From UBA5760 sp964649385 (GTDB lineage Bacteria; Chloroflexota; Dehalococcoidia; Dehalococcoidales; UBA5760): DNA of 23,064 bases. Position numbers and translations under genes: made by a program. The stretch's first letter is position 1. Each line of letters starts with the position of its first letter. Below, in pieces: positions 8,049-14,883 of this stretch. The notes under the pieces were generated by a model that saw only the letters and a list, made by a program, of their open reading frames with translations, did no database searches and had not been told where the DNA came from. The DNA lies in assembly GCA_964649385.1 (NCBI GenBank), contig CAZYRA010000011.1, positions 1 to 23,064 on the forward strand, given 5' to 3'.

Positions 8049-8699
8049 TTAGCAAACCCTCTCTAGAACCGCGACAACCCTCTTTCCAGCATCTTCTACA
8101 CTTCCCTCCCCATCTACTTCAACCAGCCTGCCTGTCCTAGTATAATAATCAATAAGGGGAGCCGTCTCACCAAAGTATACCATAAGCCGCTTCTTCACTG
8201 TTTCAGCTATATCATCGGGACGCTGATATAGCTCACCGCCACACCTATCACACCTTCCCTTAACCTGGGGAAGAGAATCTAGCTCATGATATGGTGCCTG
8301 GCAATTACGGCAAATCCAACGCCCGCTCAAGCGCCGCAGGAGCACCTCTGGAGAAACCCTGATATACACTACACTATCAATAGCTCTGGAGCTACCGGTT
8401 AAAGCCTTATCCAGCGCTTCAGCCTGCGGCAGATTCCTGGGAAAGCCATCCAGGACTACCCCTGACTCACAGTCCAAATCCGCCAAACGCTCAAGCACCA
8501 TCTTTGTTGTTATCTCATCAGGAACCAGTGCCCCATCCTCCATAAAAGACCTGGCCTGCCTGCCTAAATCGGTATCCTGCTCCAGTGCCTGGCGGAAAAG
8601 GTCACCAGAAGCGATATGGACCAGATTCAACTTTTGAGCCAGATAAGCAGCCTGCGTCCCCTTGCCGGAACCAGGAGCACCTAGAAGGATAATATACAC
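8049..8699 (-). CDS. adk: Adenylate kinase with zinc-type lid
   Basis: A 216-residue enzyme that converts ATP + AMP to 2 ADP. The P-loop GAPGSGKGT spans residues 7-15 and DGFPRNLPQAEAL is the AMP/core motif. The long lid carries Cys130, Cys133, Cys150 and Cys153, the four-cysteine zinc site. The start is GTG (8697-8699) six bases after AGGGG. It follows secY by 47 nt. Confidence 0.97.
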   Translation of the reverse strand: MYIILLGAPGSGKGTQAAYLAQKLNLVHIASGDLFRQALEQDTDLGRQARSFMEDGALVPDEITTKMVLERLADLDCESGVVLDGFPRNLPQAEALDKALTGSSRAIDSVVYIRVSPEVLLRRLSGRWICRNCQAPYHELDSLPQVKGRCDRCGGELYQRPDDIAETVKKRLMVYFGETAPLIDYYTRTGRLVEVDGEGSVEDAGKRVVAVLERVC

Positions 8700-8746
8700 T
8701 ATTTCCCCTTTTTCACAAAGACTTCTTCAAGCCCCAGCTAAGCTGT

Positions 8747-9927
8747 CTATTTGATAAAACCCTCGTAGCGGCGCATAACCAGCTGTGCCTCAATCTGCTT
8801 CATGGTATCCAGAGCAACACCAACCACAATAAGCAGCCCCATACTGGACAACTGTATCACCTGAATACCGGTAGCCTCCCGGGCTAGGAACGGTACTATC
8901 GCCACTATCGCCAAGAACAGGGCACCAGCCCAGGTAATACGCTTTATAACCATATCAAGATACTCTTTGGTATTCTTACCCGGTCTGATACCGGGGANNN
9001 NNNNNNNNNNNNNNNNNNNNNNNNNNNNNNNNNNNNNNNNNNNNNNNNNNNNNNNNNNNNNNNNNNNNNNNNNNNNNNNNNNNNNNNNNNNNNNNNNATG
9101 AGCGGTATCATCCCGGCTGTATTTACTCGCAGGGGAATATGGGTTGAGCCCGATTGCCTATACATACGACCACCTTTAAAGACACTCTTGGCATACTGGA
9201 CCGGGATACGGCGGTGCGCCTCGGTAAAGATGACAATTACCGCAATGACAATTAAAACGATAATGACATAACCAACGACATTAGGTACACCGACGCCCTG
9301 GGCAGCAAAATAGCCCTGCTGCACCAATCTACCTAGGCCAGCCACGATACCACCAAAGATTAGTATCGAGATGCCGTTACCAATACCATACTCTGTAATA
9401 AGCTCACCCAACCAGACCAGGAACATAGTACCCGCTATCAGCGACAGGACCATAGACACCATGGGCAGAACGGCAGTACTACCAACTACCCCTTCCCGCT
9501 GGAGCAGGATTATCTGACCATAACCGGAAACACCAGCCATCGGTATGGTCAACCAGTGGGTTATCTGATTAATCCTATTCCGACCCGTTTCCCCCTCCAG
9601 AGACAGGGCATGTAAACGGGGGATAATCGGCGTGAGCAGCATCATAATAATTGAGGCGGTGATGTAGGGGTAGACTCCCATTGCGGCGACACTGAAATTC
9701 CTCATTGCACCGCCGCTGAACATATCAAGCATGCCCAACATCGCATTTTGAGCAAATAGTTCCTGCAGCGCATTAGCGTCTACCCCGGGCAAAGGGACAT
9801 GAGCCACAAAACGAAAGATCACCAGTATGCCAACGGTAATGAGAATCCGCCGCCTTAAGTCCGGCAAACGAAAGGCATCAAGCATTGCCTGGAGCAGTCT
9901 TGGTCTGCTAGCCTGTCTCTGCCGCAT
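8747..9927 (-). CDS. secY: Protein translocase channel subunit SecY, interrupted by an assembly gap
   Basis: The N-terminal 276 codons (9927-9098) contain LPDLRRRILITVGILVIFRF, VPLPGVD and several hydrophobic membrane segments, up to NTAGMIPL. After the N run, the C-terminal part continues in a different register as PGIRPGKNTKEYLD and ends with a segment containing LLIVVGVALDTMKQIEAQL, the typical last SecY helix region. SecY forms the protein-conducting channel with SecE. The break is an artefact: compared with E. coli SecY about 75 residues (about 230 bp) are missing, not 100 bp. Start ATG (9925-9927) follows GGAGGAGG and overlaps rplO by 20 nt. Confidence 0.95.
8998..9097. other. Assembly gap of 100 N inside secY
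   Basis: Exactly 100 N, the usual placeholder for a gap of unknown size. The codon remainders on each side (2 nt before and 2 nt after, in reading direction) require a true length of 3k+2, so 100 cannot be correct. The SecY family suggests about 230 bp. Confidence 0.95.
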
Positions 9928-10372
9928 GCCCTACCTCCTCCACGGTACCACCTGCTGCCTCAATCTTAGCTCTAGCAGCAGCAGAGAACTTGTCTGCCTT
10001 TACCGAAAGAGGGTAACTGATATCACCCCCCGCCAGAATCTTGACCGGATACCGCAGCGACTTTACCACTCCCGCAGCAAGCAGTCTTTCCGGCGTTACC
10101 TCACTCCCCACCTCAAAGAGGCTAAGCTTATCTAGATTAACAACGCTATATTCTACCCGGAAAATATTGGTAAAGCCGCGCTTCCTCGGCAAGCGCCGGA
10201 TTAAAGGTAGCTGTCCACCTTCGAAGCCGGGCTTCATCTTGAATCCGGAACGGGACTTCTGCCCTTTCGAGCCTCGCCCAGAATAGGTACCGTGACCGCT
10301 ACCATTACCACGGCCCACCCGCTTCCGTTTTTTCTTGGAACCAGGGGCTGGAGATAATTCATTCTGCCTCAC
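9908..10372 (-). CDS. rplO: 50S ribosomal protein L15
   Basis: A 154-residue L15, beginning with a basic Gly-rich region (KRKRVGRGNGSGHGTYSGRG, then KGQKSRSG) and carrying FEGGQLPLIRRLPRKRGF. It is a late 50S assembly protein. The start is GTG (10370-10372), overlapping the rpmD stop as GTGA. The tail overlaps secY by 20 nt, and its last codons contain the strong secY ribosome binding site. Confidence 0.97.
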   Translation of the reverse strand: MRQNELSPAPGSKKKRKRVGRGNGSGHGTYSGRGSKGQKSRSGFKMKPGFEGGQLPLIRRLPRKRGFTNIFRVEYSVVNLDKLSLFEVGSEVTPERLLAAGVVKSLRYPVKILAGGDISYPLSVKADKFSAAARAKIEAAGGTVEEVGHAAETG

Positions 10373-10554
10373 GAGCTTGCTTCCTCCACCTTAACCAGAT
10401 GTCTTACTTTATTAATCATACCTCGGACTGCAGCGCTGTCAGTGTGGACAACGCTCTGATTTAGCCGACGTAAACCAAGAGCCCTTATAGTTTGCTTCTG
10501 AACCTTGCTGTAACCGATACCGCTCTTGACCCAAACAACACACAATCTAGCCAC
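10369..10554 (-). CDS. rpmD: 50S ribosomal protein L30
   Basis: A 61-residue L30 with VKSGIGYSKVQKQTIRALGL and a C-terminal INKVRHLVKVEE, normal for the short bacterial form. The start is GTG at 10552-10554, overlapping the end of rpsE by 8 nt. Its stop overlaps the rplO start by 4 nt. Coupling across rpsE-rpmD-rplO is therefore likely. Confidence 0.96.
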   Translation of the reverse strand: MARLCVVWVKSGIGYSKVQKQTIRALGLRRLNQSVVHTDSAAVRGMINKVRHLVKVEEASS

Positions 10555-11074
10555 CAGTCACCGCCTCCTTCTCAACCCGAGTACCCAACCGACGCCTGGC
10601 TAACTCCACCTTCAAGTCTTTAAGCTGCCTTAGCGCCAGTATGGTCGCCTTCGCCATATTAACCCGATTAGAACTGCCCAGTGACTTGGTCAAAATGTCC
10701 TTAACTCCAGCTGACTCCATAACAACCCGGATACTGCTGCCAGCAATGATACCCGTACCTGGCGCCGCTGGTTTCAGCAAGACCCTAGTAGCACCAAACT
10801 TCACCACTATTTCGTGGGGAATGGTAGACCCTACCATCGGCACCTTAATCAAGTTCCTTCTGGCGCTCGCATTAGCCTTATTAATTGCCACCGGTACTTC
10901 CTTAGCCTTGCCCGTACCAACACCGACATATCCGTTACCATCACCAGTCACTACCAGAGCGCTAAAACTGAGGCGCTTGCCCCCTTTCATCACCTTAGAG
11001 ACACGGTTAATATAGACAAGCTTGTCAGTTAGTACCAGTTCTTCCGGGTTTATCTTACTTACCAACTCTTTCAT
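10547..11074 (-). CDS. rpsE: 30S ribosomal protein S5
   Basis: A 175-residue S5. VYINRVSKVMKGGKRLSFSA begins the double-stranded RNA-binding-like N-domain, followed by VTGDGNGYVGVGTGKAKEVP and the C-domain with AAPGTGIIAGSSIRVVME. S5 is part of the decoding-fidelity and mRNA-entry region. The ATG (11072-11074) has only a distant AAGGTGG, so coupling to rplR 19 nt upstream may matter. Confidence 0.97.
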   Translation of the reverse strand: MKELVSKINPEELVLTDKLVYINRVSKVMKGGKRLSFSALVVTGDGNGYVGVGTGKAKEVPVAINKANASARRNLIKVPMVGSTIPHEIVVKFGATRVLLKPAAPGTGIIAGSSIRVVMESAGVKDILTKSLGSSNRVNMAKATILALRQLKDLKVELARRRLGTRVEKEAVTGG

Positions 11075-11093
11075 CTAACCAGAAACCACCTTT

Positions 11094-11462
11094 CTAAAAC
11101 TTCAAGCCTCCCTGTCGCGCTGCCTCAGCCAGAGCCTTAACTCGACCATGATATTTATATCCACCACGGTCAAAAACCACCTGGCTTATCCCCTGTTCCA
11201 AGGCCCGTTTAGCCATCAGAGAACCAACAAGCTCAGCCTTACCTACCTTGACCCTACCGCCGTTTGTTTCCCCCTTTACCTCATGGTCAAGAGTTGAGGC
11301 ACAGGCCAGGGTATGCCCTTCCGAATCATCAATAATCTGAGCATAGATATGACTCAAACTGCGAAAAACACACAAGCGCGGCCTATCGGTAGTACCACTT
11401 AACCTAGCCCTAACTCGGGCATGCCTATTCTTACGTGCCACCCTTGGTTCAATTTTACCCAT
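11094..11462 (-). CDS. rplR: 50S ribosomal protein L18
   Basis: A 122-residue 5S rRNA-binding protein with the signatures RPRLCVFRSLSHIYAQIIDD and VVFDRGGYKYHGRVKALAEA. The C-terminal GGLKF is standard. ATG (11460-11462) with GGAG 8 nt upstream. Together with L5, also in this operon, it forms the 5S particle. Confidence 0.97.
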   Translation of the reverse strand: MGKIEPRVARKNRHARVRARLSGTTDRPRLCVFRSLSHIYAQIIDDSEGHTLACASTLDHEVKGETNGGRVKVGKAELVGSLMAKRALEQGISQVVFDRGGYKYHGRVKALAEAARQGGLKF

Positions 11463-11481
11463 CTTATTGCTCCATCGCCCC

Positions 11482-12027
11482 TTACTTAGCAGCCTGCTTA
11501 CTCTTACCCGGTTTCAAACGAACACGCTCTCCGGCATACCGGATACCCTTACCCTTATAAGCATCAGGCGGACGAATAGCCCTAATCTCAGCTGCCATCT
11601 GACCAACAACCTCTTTATCAATCCCGCTTACCTTAACACGATTTGCCGCCTCAGCACTTAGGGCCACTCCGGGTAGGGGGAATACCTCCACTGTGTGAGA
11701 AAAGCCCATACGAAATACCAGATTGTCCCCCACCTTTTCCACCCGGTAACCCACACCTACTATTTCCAAGTTCTTCTCGAAGCCACTGGATACCCCCATC
11801 ACCATGTTAGCCAAGAGGCTCCTTGTCAAGCCGTGCAAGGAACGATGCTCCCTGTTATCACTGGGACGTGACACAGTCAGACTACTTTCGCTCAAGGTAA
11901 TCGACATATCAGGGCTAAAACTACGCAAAAGCTCACCTTTTGGCCCAGCTACAGCGACCCTACTGCCCTCAATATTTACCACCACGCCTTGTGGTACAGT
12001 TATTGGCATCCGCCCCACTCTAGACAT
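11482..12027 (-). CDS. rplF: 50S ribosomal protein L6
   Basis: A 181-residue L6 starting MSRVGRMPITVPQGV, with the two repeated alpha/beta domains and the C-terminal signature PPDAYKGKGIRYAGE followed by RLKPGKS. It binds near the GTPase centre and sarcin-ricin loop. ATG at 12025-12027. It lies 22 nt after rpsH. Confidence 0.97.
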   Translation of the reverse strand: MSRVGRMPITVPQGVVVNIEGSRVAVAGPKGELLRSFSPDMSITLSESSLTVSRPSDNREHRSLHGLTRSLLANMVMGVSSGFEKNLEIVGVGYRVEKVGDNLVFRMGFSHTVEVFPLPGVALSAEAANRVKVSGIDKEVVGQMAAEIRAIRPPDAYKGKGIRYAGERVRLKPGKSKQAAK

Positions 12028-12049
12028 TTACATTAACCTCGCTGCTGAA

Positions 12050-12448
12050 TTAGTAAATATAGCATAGCAGTTCACCACCAACACCCTTGCGCCAGGCCTG
12101 CTGTCCCGTCATGACACCATCAGGTGTAGAAAGGATAGCAATACCCAAGCCGCCATAGACACGGGGGACTTCTTTGTGCCCGGCGTACACCCTCAACCCG
12201 GGCTTACTCACCCGCTCCAACCCGGAAAGGACGGGGTGATCCCTATCATCATATCTAAGACCTATCTTAATCACCCGATGGGCCCCTCCCTTGATTATTT
12301 CATAGCCGCTAATGAAACCCTCTTCCTTAAGTATGGTAGCAATAGCCAGCTTCATCTTCGATGACGGTACCAGCACGCTATCATGCCTTGCCATGATAGC
12401 ATTACGTATTCGGGTTAGCATATCAGCAATTGGGTCAGAAACAGTCAC
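12050..12448 (-). CDS. rpsH: 30S ribosomal protein S8
   Basis: A 132-residue S8 with DPIADMLTRIRNA at the start and LGIAILSTPDGVMTGQQAW near the end. It binds 16S rRNA helix 21; in E. coli it also represses the spc operon. The start is GTG (12446-12448), behind AAGGGGG. It follows rpsN by 40 nt, one of the longer spacers in this part of the cluster. Confidence 0.97.
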   Translation of the reverse strand: MTVSDPIADMLTRIRNAIMARHDSVLVPSSKMKLAIATILKEEGFISGYEIIKGGAHRVIKIGLRYDDRDHPVLSGLERVSKPGLRVYAGHKEVPRVYGGLGIAILSTPDGVMTGQQAWRKGVGGELLCYIY

Positions 12449-12488
12449 TCATACCCCCTTAGTCTATGCTTATTCTATCAAACATCCG

Positions 12489-12674
12489 TTACCAGCTTGA
12501 TTTCCTTACCCCAGGAATCTGACCGGCAAGAGCCAACCCACGGAAACAAATACGACACAGACCAAACCGGCGCATGTAGGCACGGGACCGGCCACACAGA
12601 TAACATCGGTGATACTGCTGTACCCTATATTTTGGCGGGCGCTTGGACTTTACAACCATTGATTTCTTAGCCAT
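12489..12674 (-). CDS. rpsN: 30S ribosomal protein S14, short zinc-binding form
   Basis: A 61-residue S14 of the zinc type. Cys24 and Cys27 (CYLC) with Cys40 and Cys43 (CRIC) form the zinc site, and the C-terminal GQIPGVRKSSW is diagnostic. The longer zinc-independent S14 (about 100 residues) is not the one encoded here. ATG at 12672-12674, 12 nt after rplE. Confidence 0.97.
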   Translation of the reverse strand: MAKKSMVVKSKRPPKYRVQQYHRCYLCGRSRAYMRRFGLCRICFRGLALAGQIPGVRKSSW

Positions 12675-12686
12675 CTATCTCCACAC

Positions 12687-13229
12687 CTAATCCTTACTGA
12701 AGGGCATACCTAATAACTCCAGCAAATGCCGACCTTCCTCATCCGTCTTTGCTGTAGTAACAACCGAGATTTCCAGTCCCCGTATTTTGTCTACCTTATC
12801 ATAATCCACTTCAGGGAAAATAATCTGCTCGTTAAGACCCAGGGTATAATTGCCCCGACCGTCAAAGGCATTCAGAGAAACCCCCTGAAAATCACGGCGG
12901 CGGGACAGAACGGCATTCACCAGCTTATCAAAAAACTCGTACATACGTTCTCCGCGCAGGGTTACCTTAAGCCCGATTGGCATACCTGTTCTTAACTTAA
13001 AGGCAGCGATAGACTTCTTGGCCCGGGTGATTACCGGATGCTGCCCCGAAATAGCCACCAAATCACTTTCCGCGGCCTCCAAGGCCTTGGCGTTCTGAAT
13101 TGCCTCCCCCAGGCCAATGTTAAGCACCAGCTTCTCCAAACGGGGTATCTCCATTACATTACGATACCCGTAAAGCTTCACCAGGTTAGGAATGACCTCG
13201 TTTTTATACCTTTCTCTAAGTCGTGACAC
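12687..13229 (-). CDS. rplE: 50S ribosomal protein L5
   Basis: A 180-residue L5, which links 5S rRNA to the 50S subunit and touches P-site tRNA. RLEKLVLNIGLGEA, PVITRAKKSIAAFKLR and the C-terminal VVTTAKTDEEGRHLLELLG are family motifs. The start is GTG (13227-13229), immediately after the rplX TAA with no spacer. Its site GAGGTG lies within the last rplX codons. Confidence 0.97.
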   Translation of the reverse strand: MSRLRERYKNEVIPNLVKLYGYRNVMEIPRLEKLVLNIGLGEAIQNAKALEAAESDLVAISGQHPVITRAKKSIAAFKLRTGMPIGLKVTLRGERMYEFFDKLVNAVLSRRRDFQGVSLNAFDGRGNYTLGLNEQIIFPEVDYDKVDKIRGLEISVVTTAKTDEEGRHLLELLGMPFSKD

Positions 13230-13541
13230 TTAATCAATCACCTCATGACAAGAACGGCAGATGCGTACCTTTCCACCATCCTCCAGGGAACGGAAGCCAA
13301 CACGGGTAGGATGATTACACCGACTGCACAGCAGCATAACATTTGACAAAGTGATTGGTGCCTCCTGCTCTATTATACCTGCCTGCTTGACCTGGCCAGT
13401 GGCTTTGGCATGTTTCTTAATAAAGTTGATACCCTCGACTACCAGCTTTTTGTCCTTAGGATAGGCAAAACGCACCTTGCCTTTTTTACCCCTATCTCTA
13501 CCGGCAATAACCAGTACGGTATCATCCTTTCTAATCTTCAT
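13230..13541 (-). CDS. rplX: 50S ribosomal protein L24 with two CxxC pairs
   Basis: A 103-residue L24, an early 23S rRNA assembly initiator. The KOW motif is KIRKDDTVLVIAGRDRGKKG. The C-terminal half has Cys72/Cys75 (CSRC) and Cys95/Cys98 (CRSC), a zinc-ribbon-like arrangement found in many L24 proteins. ATG at 13539-13541, 11 nt after rplN. It abuts rplE directly. Confidence 0.97.
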   Translation of the reverse strand: MKIRKDDTVLVIAGRDRGKKGKVRFAYPKDKKLVVEGINFIKKHAKATGQVKQAGIIEQEAPITLSNVMLLCSRCNHPTRVGFRSLEDGGKVRICRSCHEVID

Positions 13542-13552
13542 AGTCCCTTACC

Positions 13553-13918
13553 TCACAACACTTCCGGAGCCAGCGAAATGATCTTGGTAAAGTTCTTCTC
13601 GCGCAACTCCCTGGCTACCGGCCCAAATATCCGGCTCCCCTTGGGATTATTCTTATCGGTAAGAATCACCGCCGCATTTTCATCGAACTTGATATAAGAG
13701 CCATCAAAACGCCGATACTGTCCCGCACTACGGACAATAACCGCCTTGACCACCTCTCCCTTCTTCACCACCGCCCCCGGTATTGCCTTCTTCACCGAAG
13801 CAACAATAACATCACCGACCCGAGCGTACTTTTTCACACTACCCAGTATATTAATACACATAAGCTGCCGGGCCCCGGTATTGTCTGCCACCTTTAGTCT
13901 GGTTTGTGGTTGAATCAT
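13553..13918 (-). CDS. rplN: 50S ribosomal protein L14
   Basis: A 121-residue L14 beginning MIQPQTRLKVADNTGARQLM, with SYIKFDENAAVILTDKNNP and GPVARELREKNFTKIISLAP. It lies at the intersubunit face near EF-G and is the binding surface for the silencing factor RsfS in other bacteria. ATG at 13916-13918, 19 nt after rpsQ. Confidence 0.98.
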   Translation of the reverse strand: MIQPQTRLKVADNTGARQLMCINILGSVKKYARVGDVIVASVKKAIPGAVVKKGEVVKAVIVRSAGQYRRFDGSYIKFDENAAVILTDKNNPKGSRIFGPVARELREKNFTKIISLAPEVL

Positions 13919-13937
13919 ATTACTCCACCCTAAAACT

Positions 13938-14219
13938 TCAGGCTATTTCCTTAGGCTGAACCTCAACTATGTTTCCCTTAGTTATTACCTCAGCTACTCG
14001 CCACCTCTTTAACCGTGAGAGCGGGCGAGTCTCTTTAATCTTGACTACATCGCCCAGTCCACATTTATTACCTTCGTCATGGACCTTATATTTGACCGCT
14101 CTCCTCACCGTCTTCTTATAGAGTGGATGACGTCTGGGCGTTTCCACCGCCACCACCACCGTCTTATCCATCCGGTCACTCACCACACAACCAACCCTTG
14201 TTTTACGTTTAGCTTCCAT
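13938..14219 (-). CDS. rpsQ: 30S ribosomal protein S17
   Basis: A 93-residue OB-fold protein that starts early 30S assembly. RKTRVGCVVSDRMDKTVVV and GDVVKIKETRPLSRLKRWRV are the family signatures. ATG at 14217-14219, 10 nt after rpmC. Confidence 0.97.
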   Translation of the reverse strand: MEAKRKTRVGCVVSDRMDKTVVVAVETPRRHPLYKKTVRRAVKYKVHDEGNKCGLGDVVKIKETRPLSRLKRWRVAEVITKGNIVEVQPKEIA

Positions 14220-14229
14220 ATCCCCAAAC

Positions 14230-14427
14230 CTACCTTATTCCTAGCTCTCTCTCCCTGAGTATGGATTTTATTCGAGCAATCCTTTTTCTAACCATCGGGA
14301 TTTCACGATGGTTAGTCAACTGCCTGGTGGCCAAGTGAAGGCGACAATTAAAAAGCGCTTCATAAGCCGACTCTAATTGTTTTTTCAATTCCTCATCACT
14401 GAGAGCCCTGATTTCTTCAACCTTCAA
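14230..14427 (-). CDS. rpmC: 50S ribosomal protein L29
   Basis: A 65-residue two-helix protein at the polypeptide exit tunnel. EIRALSDEELKKQLESAYEA and the C-terminal RKRIARIKSILRERE are typical. The start is TTG (14425-14427); no nearby ATG restores the normal N-terminus. It follows rplP by 15 nt, in the constant L16-L29-S17 order. Confidence 0.96.
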   Translation of the reverse strand: MKVEEIRALSDEELKKQLESAYEALFNCRLHLATRQLTNHREIPMVRKRIARIKSILRERELGIR

Positions 14428-14442
14428 ATCTACACCAGTTCC

Positions 14443-14883
14443 TTATTTTACAGAATCACCACCAATATTCGCCCCGGACTCTTTGACAACAAACTTGGTA
14501 CCGATTGGTAGCTTATATGAAGCCAGCCGCATAGCCCCCTTGGCTACCTCCTCATCAACACCCCCCATCTCAAACAGGATTCTCCCCGGCTTAACCACAG
14601 CTACCCAGTGGTCTACCGCTCCTTTGCCTGAGCCCATTCGGGTTTCGGCCGGCTTCGCCGTAACCGGCTTGTCCGGGAATATACGTATCCATATTTTACC
14701 GCCACGACGGACATAATGAGTCATCGCCCGCCGGGCAGCCTCAATCTGACGATTGGTAAGCCAAGCACACCCTACTGCCTGCAATCCAAAACTGCCAAAA
14801 GCAACTGTGTTACCTGCCTGAGCATTACCTCTACGGCGTCCTTTATGAGTTTTTCGGTACTTTACCCGTTTAGGCTGCAGCAT
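14443..14883 (-). CDS. rplP: 50S ribosomal protein L16
   Basis: A 146-residue L16, which positions A-site tRNA and completes the peptidyl transferase centre. MLQPKRVKYRKTHKGRRRG, ARRAMTHYVRRGGKIWIRIF and ETRMGSGKGAVDHWVAVV are family motifs. The ATG (14881-14883) lies inside the end of rpsC (14-nt overlap). Its binding site AGAGGGG is part of the 3' arm of an 11-bp-arm palindrome, so initiation may depend on ribosomes finishing rpsC. Confidence 0.97.
   Translation of the reverse strand: MLQPKRVKYRKTHKGRRRGNAQAGNTVAFGSFGLQAVGCAWLTNRQIEAARRAMTHYVRRGGKIWIRIFPDKPVTAKPAETRMGSGKGAVDHWVAVVKPGRILFEMGGVDEEVAKGAMRLASYKLPIGTKFVVKESGANIGGDSVK

Noticed and set aside
8747..8953. Separate small membrane protein of 68 residues
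   Set aside because: It is the C-terminal end of SecY; the frame extends upstream to the gap through the SecY motif PGIRPG.
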